64,000 bases of DNA from Leisingera sp. SS27 (GCF_028368855.1 NZ_JAQNCY010000002.1:1-64000); one strand, 5' to 3'; shown: positions 50,401 through 58,372, numbered from the stretch's first letter. A program made the numbers and translations. The notes: generated from the sequence alone by a model not told the origin.

Positions 50401-52039
50401 GGCCGGCCATGATCCTGCGGATTTCAAGGTCACGTTGATGCTGCACAGCTATCTGGCGGAAACCCGCGAGGAAGCCCGCCGCGTCGCGCGGGAGCCGATG
50501 AAGGACTACCTGCGGTCTGCCGCCGGGCTGATCAAGCAATACGCCTGGGCCTTCCCCGCCTTCAAGAAACCCGAAGGCGTGAAGAACCCCTTCGAGATGG
50601 ACCTGGGAATGCTGTCGGAGGAGGAACTGGAAGCCATCCTCGATTTCGCCTTTGAGCGCTATTTCGAGGACTCCGGGTTGTTCGGCACCATCCAGGATGC
50701 CTGCCAGCGGGTGGAGCAGCTGAAGCGCATCGGCGTCGATGAGATCGCCTGCCTGATCGACTACGGCATCGCGCCGGACGTGGTGCTGGAGGGGCTGAAG
50801 CCGCTGGCTGAGGTGCTGCGCCTGTCGAACGCGCCGCAGGAGCTGGCGGCGGATGATTTCTCGCTGGCGGCACAGATCGTGCGCCATGGCGTCAGCCACA
50901 TGCAATGCACGCCATCAATGGCGCGGATGATTGCCGCAGACGGGGATGCCAGCGCCTGTCTGGGCCAGCTGCAGCATCTGCTGGTGGGCGGCGAGGCGCT
51001 GCCGGGTGATCTGGTGCAGGCGCTGCGCGCGGCCACACGCGCGGACATCCACAACATGTACGGGCCGACCGAGACGACGATCTGGTCGACGGTGGAGAAA
51101 ATCAGCACCGTCCCTGCGGGGACAGCCGGGATTGGAACGCCGGTTGCCAATACACAGGTTTACGTGCTGGACGGGAAGCAATCGCCTGTGCCCGCAGGGG
51201 CTCCAGGTGAATTGTATATCGGCGGCGCGGGAGTCACCGCCGGCTACTGGCAGCGGCCGGAATTGACGGCTGAACGCTTCGTAAAGGCACCGTTCGCTGC
51301 AACGCCCCTCTACCGCACCGGCGATCTGGTGCGCTGGAGCGAAACGGGCAGTCTCATCTTTCTGGGCCGCACCGATCATCAGGTGAAGATCCGCGGCCAG
51401 CGGATTGAGCTGGGGGAGATCGAGGCCGCGCTGACGGCGCAGCCCGGTGTGACCGGCGCCGTGGCGGTCCCGCGCGGCGACGCCGGCGCAGAACAGCTGG
51501 TTGCCTATGTCACCGTTTCTGCACCTGTATCCGGAGACGCCCTGAAACAGGCGCTGGCAACCCGGCTGGCTGAGGTCATGGTGCCTGCGCATATCGTCAC
51601 CCTGGACGCTTTCCCGCTGACCCCGAACAAGAAAATCGACCGCAAGGCGCTGCCGGATCCGCAGCCCGCGCAGGCCAAGGCCGCCCCGGCAGTGGCACTG
51701 GACGCAGGCGCGCAAGCCCGGATTGCCACGGTCTGGAGCCGCATTCTGGGGGTCAGCGGCATCGGCGCGCAGGACAACTTCTTTGCCCTTGGCGGCCATT
51801 CCCTGCTGGCGGTGCAGGCGCACCGGGAACTGCGCGCGGAACTGGGCACCAGCGCCCTGTCGATCACCGACATTTTCCGCTTTCCGACCCTGGCCGGACT
51901 GGCCGCGCACATCGAAGGGCTTGCAGGGACCCCGGCAAATACGGAACAACAGCCTGAGGCAGCCGCAGCCCCGGACCGCAGCGACATGATGTCGAAACGG
52001 CGGGCGATGCGGGCAAACCGCAGGACAAGGACCGGATGA
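47474..52039 (+). CDS. NRPS: formyltransferase - partial C - A interrupted by luciferase-like monooxygenase - PCP
   Basis: The 1521-residue protein has an N-terminal formyltransferase (about 1-290) with Asn87, His89 (NFHDGPLPHYAGLN) and Asp125 (GGVDEGDIL); a region about 310-515 like the C-terminal lobe of a condensation domain without HHxxxDG; an adenylation domain from about 532 (YTSGSTGLPKGV, A5 NMYGPTETTIWST, A10 NKKIDRKAL); within it, between A4 and A5, a luciferase-like FMN monooxygenase (about 760-1105, starting MDFNLFYWGNDDGPGP) of the MupA/Atu3671 type; and a PCP with Ser at about 1442 (ALGGHSLLAVQ). The code read by eye is D-I-L-Q-L-G-M-I-W-K, near the glycine code. There is no TE. 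An N-terminal formyltransferase suggests an initiation module. Confidence 0.92.
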   Translation: MTAFTCALIGNESLLIGCAEALLARGHQIRAVVSQDAGIRAWAADKGLDILNTPAELNGGFDWLLSIANLTVIPDAVLAQAAKGAVNFHDGPLPHYAGLNTPNWALINGEAQHGITWHLIEGGVDEGDILAQRLFDVAEDETAFSLNSKCYAAAMDSFGEVVSQLETGELNRQPQDLSQRRLFRKSDRPEAGGMLDVSRPAAELARLVQALDTGGYWNPLCAAKLRLGGNVVLAGAADAAEGSGAPGTVLEVSKSTVKVATGSGALTLSRLTTPAGQVLDVTKLTAPGDQVPSLTAAETGALTARLAAVQGGESHWRQRLAAMQPVQMPLASGRCSSEYSRRDIALPVGLSEEQAAAAVLAFALLSSGAETGDIALSAVGAEGLPGLISAWVPLQAQRQDSVAALADRTAQNIDKTRKFGGFAEDLVARAPEISAQAQPAIGLMLGDDAAVAGCAVTVSLNAGALALHCDAAALTPDAADLLAARLDLVLNAIAEDSSRTVAELPILPESERKMLLEDWNQTAADVPAGLTIHAAFEAQAAKTPDATALVFEDQSFTYAEVNMRAKAVAGRLREMNVKPGVHVGLHIRRAPELVFAALGVMKAGGAYVPLDPAYPADRIAHYITDSQAQVIVTQGALAASLPPSDAQVLKIEDVPAGTEGENTDGGATGSDLAYLIYTSGSTGLPKGVMVTHDNAANFFTGMDQRIPHQPGDAWLAVTSLSFDISVLELFWTLSRGLKLVLSSDESRLELSKGPVALSDRKMDFNLFYWGNDDGPGPQKYHLLLEGAKFVDRHGFNAVWTPERHFHAFGGPYPNPSVTGAAVAAVTQNIGVRSGSCVAPLHHPARIAEEWAVIDNLTAGGAGIGFASGWQPDDFILRPENTPPANKPALFETIETVRKLWRGEEVAFPRKDGGEHSVLTQPRPVSKELPVWVTTAGNPETWREAGSIGANVLTHLLGQSIDEVAGKIRIYHDALRAAGHDPADFKVTLMLHSYLAETREEARRVAREPMKDYLRSAAGLIKQYAWAFPAFKKPEGVKNPFEMDLGMLSEEELEAILDFAFERYFEDSGLFGTIQDACQRVEQLKRIGVDEIACLIDYGIAPDVVLEGLKPLAEVLRLSNAPQELAADDFSLAAQIVRHGVSHMQCTPSMARMIAADGDASACLGQLQHLLVGGEALPGDLVQALRAATRADIHNMYGPTETTIWSTVEKISTVPAGTAGIGTPVANTQVYVLDGKQSPVPAGAPGELYIGGAGVTAGYWQRPELTAERFVKAPFAATPLYRTGDLVRWSETGSLIFLGRTDHQVKIRGQRIELGEIEAALTAQPGVTGAVAVPRGDAGAEQLVAYVTVSAPVSGDALKQALATRLAEVMVPAHIVTLDAFPLTPNKKIDRKALPDPQPAQAKAAPAVALDAGAQARIATVWSRILGVSGIGAQDNFFALGGHSLLAVQAHRELRAELGTSALSITDIFRFPTLAGLAAHIEGLAGTPANTEQQPEAAAAPDRSDMMSKRRAMRANRRTRTG

Positions 52040-52725
52040 CGGACAGCAACAGCAGACTGGCAGAGCGGCTGGCCCTGGTCCGGCCGCTTTTTGCCGCCGA
52101 TGTGGCTCTGGCCGGGGCGGATCCGCTGGGTAGGCCTCCGGCGCCGCTGGCAGAGGAGGCCGCCGGTCTGTCGCCCAATGCTGTTGCGAAACGGCGCAAC
52201 GAGTTTGCCGCAGGCCGTGACGCCGTGCATCTGGCGATGCGGCAGCTGGGCGTGCCCCCCGTCCCGGTGCAGGTCGGCAGCGACCGGGCGCCGGTCTGGC
52301 CTGAGGGGCTGGTGGGCTCCATCACCCATACCAAGAGCTGCGCCATGGCGGTGCTGGCGCATTCCGGAGTGGTGCAAGGGCTGGGCATCGACGTCGAGGA
52401 AGACACCCCGCTGAAGAATGAGCTGCTGCCCGCAATCTGCTCTGACCGGGAGCAGGCCTGGCTGAAACGGCAGGACAATCCTGGCCAGATGGCCAAGGTG
52501 ATCTTTTCCGCCAAGGAGGCGGCCTATAAGGCGCAGTACGGCTTGAGCCGGGCGTTTTACGGCTTTGACGGGATGGAGCTGGAGTTTGATCTGGCCGCAA
52601 GCGCCTATCAGGCGTTTTTCACCGCCGACCGGACGCCTTTCAAGCGCGGCGAGGCGGTGGGCGGGCGCTTTGCCATTGGTGCGGGCCTCATCATGACCAC
52701 TGCGGAAATCCGGGGGCGCGGATGA
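52036..52725 (+). CDS. 4'-phosphopantetheinyl transferase (Sfp type)
   Basis: The 229-residue protein activates carrier domains by moving phosphopantetheine from CoA to the conserved serine. It has the Sfp/EntD motifs: SITHTKSCAMAVLA, LGIDVEED (Asp119, Glu121) and FSAKEAAYKAQYG (Glu161, Lys165). It has no signal peptide. The gene overlaps the NRPS stop (ATGA) and is overlapped by the next gene, so it is the dedicated partner of the ACP at Ser1806 of the PKS and the PCP of the NRPS. Confidence 0.93.
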   Translation: MTDSNSRLAERLALVRPLFAADVALAGADPLGRPPAPLAEEAAGLSPNAVAKRRNEFAAGRDAVHLAMRQLGVPPVPVQVGSDRAPVWPEGLVGSITHTKSCAMAVLAHSGVVQGLGIDVEEDTPLKNELLPAICSDREQAWLKRQDNPGQMAKVIFSAKEAAYKAQYGLSRAFYGFDGMELEFDLAASAYQAFFTADRTPFKRGEAVGGRFAIGAGLIMTTAEIRGRG

Positions 52726-53660
52726 TGGGGCGGCGCGGGCTTCTGGCCGCGGGCGCAGCCGCCGCCACGCTGGGGCTGATGGTGTTTGCCACCCGCAGCC
52801 GGTCCGTGCCGGTGCCGCCGCCGCTGGCCCCGCCTGAAGGGCCGCTGAAGGTGTTTCACCTCGGCCATTCGCTGGTCGGGCCGGACATGCCGCACATGCT
52901 GATGCAGCTGGCGCCTGAAGGGCACGCCTATAACAGCCAGCTGGGATCGGGCACTTCGCTGCGGGCGCATTGGGAGCCGGACGAGGCGATCCTTGATTTT
53001 GAGACCGCCAATCAAGCGCCTGCCTACCGTGATGCGAAGGAGGCAATCGGGTCCGGCGGTTACGGCGCGGTGGTGCTGACCGAAATGGTAGAACTGCGTG
53101 ATGCGCTCAAGTATTTCGATTCGGCCAAGCACCTGGGGAAATGGGCGGATCTGGCGCGGCAGGCCTCGCCGCAGACGCGCCTGTATCTCTATGAAACCTG
53201 GCACCGGCTGGATGATCCGGATGGCTGGCTGCAGCGGATTGACGGGGACCTGGACGCTCTGTGGACACGTCAGCTGCTGGGCACGGACAGCCGCCGCAAC
53301 CCGCAGAAGCCGGTGTATCTGATCCCCGGCGGGCAGGTTCTGGCAGCGGTTGCGCGTTCAGCGGAGGCCGGGGAAATCCCCGGGCTGGTGTCACGTGAAG
53401 CGTTGTTTGCCCGCACGCCTGAAGGGGAACTGGACAGGATCCACATCAACGATCTGGGCGCCTATGTCGTGGCCCTGACCCACTATGCGGTGCTGTATCA
53501 GCGCCCCCCCATAGGCCTGCCGCATCAGCTGAGCCGCGCGGATGGCAGCCCTGCTGAGGCCTTCAGCGCCGCGGCCGCAGCCAGGGTGCAGCAGATCGTC
53601 TGGGAGACCGTGCGCGCCCTGCCCCGCACCGGCATTGCCGCCGCCGGAGCGCCGGCATGA
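52722..53660 (+). CDS. SGNH/GDSL-like hydrolase with N-terminal export signal
   Basis: The 312-residue protein has a hydrophobic signal with a twin arginine (MGRRGLLAAGAAAATLGLMV), then an SGNH-like catalytic domain: FHLGHSLVGPDM (Ser50 in GHSL) and a distal DRIHINDLGAYV with the Asp-x-x-His pair. Such enzymes act as esterases or, in AlgX/AlgJ-like cases, transfer acyl groups to polysaccharide. The export signal and the position in a polysaccharide/PKS operon fit modification of a surface glycan. It is related to the N-terminal half of the next protein (shared ETWH, LPHxLS, GHSL). Confidence 0.8.
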   Translation: MMGRRGLLAAGAAAATLGLMVFATRSRSVPVPPPLAPPEGPLKVFHLGHSLVGPDMPHMLMQLAPEGHAYNSQLGSGTSLRAHWEPDEAILDFETANQAPAYRDAKEAIGSGGYGAVVLTEMVELRDALKYFDSAKHLGKWADLARQASPQTRLYLYETWHRLDDPDGWLQRIDGDLDALWTRQLLGTDSRRNPQKPVYLIPGGQVLAAVARSAEAGEIPGLVSREALFARTPEGELDRIHINDLGAYVVALTHYAVLYQRPPIGLPHQLSRADGSPAEAFSAAAAARVQQIVWETVRALPRTGIAAAGAPA

Positions 53661-56167
53661 AGCTGGAGGCGCTGATCACATCCGTTGTGATGATCGGCCA
53701 TTCGCTGTTCGGGCCGGACAACCCGCAGATGCTGGAGCAGCTGCTGGACACCCAGGCAGAAGCCCGGGTCGAAGCACAGATCATTAACGGCGCGCCTCTC
53801 AGCTACAATTGGCAGCACAGCAGCAGCGCCGAAGGTGTTGATTCACGCGAAAGACTGCGCGCACCTGCCGATGCGGTGATCGTGACGGAGGCGATCCCGC
53901 TGGCCAATCATCTGGAATGGAGCGGCACGGAGCAGGCGGTCGCGCAGTTTTATGAACTCGCGCGCGCTGCCAACCCGGATGTGCACTTCTATCTGCAGGA
54001 AACCTGGCACAGCCTGGACAGCGGCTCCGGCACCGATGTGCCGTTTGACAAAGGGGCCGGAGTGCCCTGGCGGATGCGGCTGGAGCAGGACCTGCCGCGC
54101 TGGCAGGCGGTGGTGGCAGAGGTGAACACGGCCACTGGCGGCACCGTGAAACTGCTGCCAGCAGGCCAGGCCATGGCGCGGCTGGATGATGAGATCCAGG
54201 CAGGCACCATGCCGGGGCTTTCCAGTATCCGCGATGTCTTTGCCGATGATATCCACCCCAATGCAACCGGCTTCTACTTTCTGGCGCTGCTGCAATATGC
54301 GGTGCTGACGGGCAAGGACCCCGCCGGGCTGCCGCACCGGCTGTCGGACCGCTGGGGCACGCCCTATCCTGCGCCGCCCCGTGAATTGGCCGCCCGCCTG
54401 CAAGCCGTTGCCTGGGAGGCCGCGCAGGGAGGCCGCGCGCGCGCTTCGGCCTTGCCTGCGGACCCGCCGCCGCTGCCGCAGGATCCGCCCGTGCCTGTGC
54501 TGAACGCTTCTGTACTGGAGGCCGCTCCCGCTGCCGCACCGCCTCCAGCCGCAGCTCGCCAGCCCATTGCCATCAACCTTGCGGGCATTGCCGACTGGAG
54601 CACCCAGGCGCCGTTTCTTGATCATTTTAAAACCGCCCGCCCCTGGATCGGCCATGTACCCGGGCAATGGGGTGGTGTGGATCATGCCACCCTGATGGAC
54701 GCCGGTTATCTGGACCCGGCTGGCTGGCCCACCGCGATCCCGCCGGAGCTGAGCTCAATCGGCACGGTGATACTGACCGACCTACCGGAGACAGCCGTTT
54801 CACTCGCGGGCCGCTACGTCCTGCGCTTCGAAGGTGAGGGCATCGTTGAGGTTCTGGGCAGGGCAGAAAACGTCCGCTATGGCAAAGGCGAGGTGCGTTT
54901 TGACTACACCCCCGGCCCCGGCCCGGTGGAGATCCGCATCCAGCGGATGGGCCGCGGCGGCCGGTACGTGCGCAACATCACCGTGGTGCGGGAAGAGCAT
55001 CTGGAAGCGTTTGACAGCGGCGCGCTGTTCAATCCGCTGTGGCTGGAGCGGCTGGAAGGTTTTGCCGCGCTGCGGTTCATGGACTGGATGGCCACCAATG
55101 ACTCTGAGCAGACCGGCTGGGAAGGCCGGCCGCTGACGTCGGACTACACTTGGGCGCTGAAGGGGGTTCCGGCGGAAGTGATGCTGGCATTGGCCAATAA
55201 GCTGGATGCCGATCCCTGGTTCAACATGCCCCATATGGCAGATGACACATATGTGCGGCGCTTCGCGCAGCTGGCGGAGCGCGGATTGGATTCAGGCCTG
55301 CGCGCCTATGTGGAATACTCCAACGAGGTCTGGAACTGGCAGTTTCAGCAGGCCGCCTGGGCCGATGGCCAGGCCCGGGCGCGCTGGGAGGGCGAGGGAT
55401 TGTGGATGCAGTTCTACGGCGGCCGCGCAGCGGAAGTGGCACAGATCTGGACCGGTGTGTTCGGCGAAGACGGCACACGGCTGGTAAGGGTGATTTCGTC
55501 TCAAACCGGCTGGCTGGGGCTGGAAGAACAAGTGCTGACGGCACCCCTGTGGACGGCTGAACAGACCGGGCGGCTGGAACCTGCTGCCTATTTTGATGCC
55601 TATGCAGTCACGGGGTATTTCGGCGGCGTGCTGGGCCTGGAAGACCGCTCTGGCGTGGTGCGCGCCTGGATCGATGACAGCCGCGCGCAGGCACTGGCAC
55701 TGGCAGCAGAGCGCGGGCTGACAGGCACTGCAGCAGCTCAGTTTGCAAGACGGCATCAATACGACGCCGCCAGCGTCCGGGCCGGGGCGGAGTTGCGTGG
55801 CGGACAGGTCTCCGGCAATCCCGCCGACACGCTGGCGGATCTGCTTGGCCGCGTGCTGCCCTATCACGCGGGTGCCGCGCAAACACACGGGCTGGATCTG
55901 ATCATGTATGAGGGCGGCAGCCATGTGGTGGGTATCGGCCCGATGGTGGAAGACGCGGAGCTGACAGGCTTTTTTACCCATTTCAACTACACGGATGAGA
56001 TGGGCGGGCTGTACCGCGAGCTGCTGGCCGGCTGGCAGGCGCTTGGCGGCAGCCTGTTCACCGCCTATGCCGACGTCGGCGCACCCGGAAAATGGGGCAG
56101 CTGGGGGGCATTGCGCACCCTGAGCGATCAGAACCCGCGCTGGGACGCACTGGAGGCGGTGAAATGA
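53657..56167 (+). CDS. Fusion of SGNH-like hydrolase and glycoside-hydrolase-like domain
   Basis: The 836-residue protein has an N-terminal SGNH-like domain (about 8-255; MIGHSLFGPDNPQML with Ser16, and DDIHPNATGFY with Asp197/His200), a Pro/Ala linker (about 260-305), and a C-terminal part like clan A glycoside hydrolases: a beta-sandwich (about 310-450), then a barrel with RFMDWMATNDSE, YVEYSNEVWNWQF (Glu557, likely acid/base) and MYEGGSHVVG (Glu752, likely nucleophile). No clear signal peptide is visible. It would both deacylate (or acylate) and cut or remodel a polysaccharide. ATGA overlaps tie it to both neighbours. Confidence 0.8.
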   Translation: MKLEALITSVVMIGHSLFGPDNPQMLEQLLDTQAEARVEAQIINGAPLSYNWQHSSSAEGVDSRERLRAPADAVIVTEAIPLANHLEWSGTEQAVAQFYELARAANPDVHFYLQETWHSLDSGSGTDVPFDKGAGVPWRMRLEQDLPRWQAVVAEVNTATGGTVKLLPAGQAMARLDDEIQAGTMPGLSSIRDVFADDIHPNATGFYFLALLQYAVLTGKDPAGLPHRLSDRWGTPYPAPPRELAARLQAVAWEAAQGGRARASALPADPPPLPQDPPVPVLNASVLEAAPAAAPPPAAARQPIAINLAGIADWSTQAPFLDHFKTARPWIGHVPGQWGGVDHATLMDAGYLDPAGWPTAIPPELSSIGTVILTDLPETAVSLAGRYVLRFEGEGIVEVLGRAENVRYGKGEVRFDYTPGPGPVEIRIQRMGRGGRYVRNITVVREEHLEAFDSGALFNPLWLERLEGFAALRFMDWMATNDSEQTGWEGRPLTSDYTWALKGVPAEVMLALANKLDADPWFNMPHMADDTYVRRFAQLAERGLDSGLRAYVEYSNEVWNWQFQQAAWADGQARARWEGEGLWMQFYGGRAAEVAQIWTGVFGEDGTRLVRVISSQTGWLGLEEQVLTAPLWTAEQTGRLEPAAYFDAYAVTGYFGGVLGLEDRSGVVRAWIDDSRAQALALAAERGLTGTAAAQFARRHQYDAASVRAGAELRGGQVSGNPADTLADLLGRVLPYHAGAAQTHGLDLIMYEGGSHVVGIGPMVEDAELTGFFTHFNYTDEMGGLYRELLAGWQALGGSLFTAYADVGAPGKWGSWGALRTLSDQNPRWDALEAVK

Positions 56168-57000
56168 CCCCGCGGCTCTCCGTTCTGATCCCGGCCCATA
56201 ACGAGGCGGACTATATCAGAAGCTGCCTGCAGGCAGTCTTTGCGTCAGATCCGCTGCCCGCGGGCATGACGGCAGAGGTGCTGGTGCTGGCCAATGGCTG
56301 CACCGATGCCACCGCCGCGCACGCCCGCAGGACTGCCGTTCCGATAAGCTGGGAGCTGCAGGTTCTGGAGCTGCCGGAGGGCGGCAAGCTCGGCGCGCTG
56401 AATGCCGGTGACGCCGCTGCGCGCGGAGATATCCTGATCTATCTGGATGCCGATGTGCAGATCTCCCCGGAGCTGATCACGCAGATCGCAGCGGCCTTGG
56501 ATAGCGGCGCACCGGGCTATGCCAGCGGCCGCCCGCGGGTTTCCCCGGCCCGCAGCCTGGTGACCCGCGCCTATGCGCGGTTCTGGATGCGGCTGCCGTT
56601 CTTCTCAAGCGGCGTGCCGGGGTTCGGTATTTTTGCCATGAACCGTGCCGGGCGCCAGCGCTGGGGCGGCTGGCCGGATATCATCGCCGACGACATCTTT
56701 GCGCGGTTGAACTTCACTCCGCAGGAGCGCGTGCAGGTGGCGGCATCCTACAGCTGGCCGATGGTGGAGGGGTTCCGCAATCTGGTGAAAGTGCGGCGGC
56801 GGCAGAATGCCGGAGTGGCGGAAGTGGCAAAAATCTACCCGCATTTGATGCTGAACGAGGACACCCCCCGCGTTGGTGCAAGCAGGGTTCTTCGCCTGCT
56901 GCTGCGCGACCCGGCCGGGTTCCTGGCCTATGCCGCGGTTGCGCTGGCGGTGAAAACGCCGCTGTTTGCCTCCCGCACCCGCTGGACCCGCGGCCGCTGA
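56164..57000 (+). CDS. Glycosyltransferase family 2, last gene of the PKS-NRPS operon
   Basis: The 278-residue protein is a compact GT2 enzyme: LSVLIPAHNEADYIRSCLQA, LVLANGCTDATAAHAR, the DxD motif ILIYLDADVQISPELI, and the acceptor region WPDIIADDIFARLNF (D-D catalytic base). A hydrophobic C-terminal stretch (FLAYAAVALAVKTPLF) may sit at the membrane. The start is an ATG overlapping the preceding stop by 4 bases. It is convergent with the next glycosyltransferase; the hairpin repeat at 57071-57153 probably ends transcription. Confidence 0.87.
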   Translation: MTPRLSVLIPAHNEADYIRSCLQAVFASDPLPAGMTAEVLVLANGCTDATAAHARRTAVPISWELQVLELPEGGKLGALNAGDAAARGDILIYLDADVQISPELITQIAAALDSGAPGYASGRPRVSPARSLVTRAYARFWMRLPFFSSGVPGFGIFAMNRAGRQRWGGWPDIIADDIFARLNFTPQERVQVAASYSWPMVEGFRNLVKVRRRQNAGVAEVAKIYPHLMLNEDTPRVGASRVLRLLLRDPAGFLAYAAVALAVKTPLFASRTRWTRGR

Positions 57001-57070
57001 CGGCCCGCCGCTTTACGCGGCTCTCCCGCGCCCGCGGAATGTCCTGGCTGCGCCAGGACACACCTGGCGG

Positions 57071-57153
57071 CCTTGGGCGTGGCCCGGCGCCCTGCGCCGG
57101 GCCACGCCCAAGGGGAGCGGTGCATCTGCAGATGCGCCGGCGACGGGCGGGAG
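57071..57153. repeat. Dispersed GC-rich hairpin repeat, copy 2
   Basis: A perfect 20-bp stem (57071-57090 with 57094-57113, loop CCT) is followed by GGGGAGCGG, the palindrome GCATCTGCAGATGC (57122-57135) and CCGGCGACGGGCGGGAG. The part 57102-57153 matches 3847-3896 of copy 1. It lies between convergent genes and would also work as a two-way terminator. Confidence 0.75.
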
Positions 57154-57163
57154 GGCACGACTG

Positions 57164-58372
57164 CTATTTGTCGATGGCTTCGCGGAAATACCCAGCCAGG
57201 CGGGCTGCTTCTTCGGCACTGTCATGCCGCGCCAGCACCCTGATGCGGCCGGTCTGGCCCATTTCGGCAAGTTTCTCCCCAGGAGTATGCGACAGTTCCA
57301 GAACGGCTTGTGCCAGCGCCGTTTCATCGCCGGCAGGCACCAGCCAGCCAGTCTTGCCCGGCTGCACCAGTTCCGGCGTGCCCGCAACATAGGTGGCGAT
57401 GACCGGCCGGGCGGCGGCCATTGCCTCCATCACCACCATCGGCAGTCCCTCGGCAAAGGAAGGCATCATTAGCGCATGGGCGCGGCCCAGTTCCTGCCGC
57501 ACGCTGTCCTCTGCCAGCCAGCCGGTCAGCGTGATATTCCGCTGCAGCCCAAGTTCGGCAATGGCCGTTTCCAGCTCCGGACGCATTTCCCCGTCACCGA
57601 TCAAAGCCAGCTGCGCATCCGGGACCTGCGCCACTATCTGTGCCATGGCCCGGACCAGTACCATTTGCCCCTTCTGCTCGACAAACCGTCCGATGGCGGC
57701 AAGCCGCAGCGTGCCGCCGGGCAACGGCAAAGGGCTGGCAAAGCGGGCCGGTTCGATGCCGCAGTGCACCACTTTCAGGCTGTCCCACTTTGCAAACGCC
57801 GACCAGCGGCTCAGCTGGCTCCTTCCGAAACTGCTGACCCCCACGGTGAAGGCAGCGCGGCGGATCTTCTCTCTCAGAGACAGCGCATGGGGGGCATCGA
57901 ATTCTTCCGGCCCGTGCACGGTGAAACTGTAGGCGGGACCGCCCAGCACATGCGCCAGCATCGCCACCGCCGCCGAGTTGGTACCGAAATGCGCGTGCAT
58001 ATGCTGCACGCCTTCCGCCGCGCAGCGCTGTTTCACATGGGCCGCTTCAGCCAGATAGATCAGGTGGCGCAGCGCCCCCTTGTCCGAGGCGCGTGCCAGT
58101 TGAAGCGCAAGCGCCAGCGCCTTTGAAAAACGGCGCGGCGCCGCCAGTCCCTCCCGCACCAGCGCCGTCAGGAGGCGGCTTGGGCCAGCCTTCAGCACAT
58201 ATTCGGTGCGCGCGGCCTCTGACTGATCGCCAGGATCGGCCAGAGGGGCATCAGAGGGGCGCATTGCCAGGCGCAATACCTCCACGCCCTGCTGCTCCAG
58301 CGCCTGCAGCTCGCGGCGGATGAAGCTGTGCGAGGGCTGCGGGTAAGTGTTCAGGACATAGGCGATCTTCAA
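57164..58372 (-). CDS. Glycosyltransferase family 4 (GT-B)
   Basis: The 402-residue protein is a retaining GT-B enzyme: the N-terminal part starts MKIAYVLNTYPQPSHSFI (typical of exopolysaccharide GT4 proteins), MHAHFGTNSAAVAMLAHVLG follows, the linker begins KVVHCGIEPARF, and the C-terminal nucleotide site holds LIGDGEMRPEL and the EX7E-type MMPSFAEGLPMVVMEAMAA. It starts with TTG at 58372, preceded by AGGA. It is encoded on the opposite strand to the PKS operon, but its family fits assembly of the same repeat unit. Confidence 0.9.
   Translation of the reverse strand: MKIAYVLNTYPQPSHSFIRRELQALEQQGVEVLRLAMRPSDAPLADPGDQSEAARTEYVLKAGPSRLLTALVREGLAAPRRFSKALALALQLARASDKGALRHLIYLAEAAHVKQRCAAEGVQHMHAHFGTNSAAVAMLAHVLGGPAYSFTVHGPEEFDAPHALSLREKIRRAAFTVGVSSFGRSQLSRWSAFAKWDSLKVVHCGIEPARFASPLPLPGGTLRLAAIGRFVEQKGQMVLVRAMAQIVAQVPDAQLALIGDGEMRPELETAIAELGLQRNITLTGWLAEDSVRQELGRAHALMMPSFAEGLPMVVMEAMAAARPVIATYVAGTPELVQPGKTGWLVPAGDETALAQAVLELSHTPGEKLAEMGQTGRIRVLARHDSAEEAARLAGYFREAIDK

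Noticed and set aside
48467-50905. Long open frame on the minus strand within the NRPS
   Set aside because: Shadow of the NRPS A/monooxygenase region; His/Gln/Arg-rich, no domain recognised.
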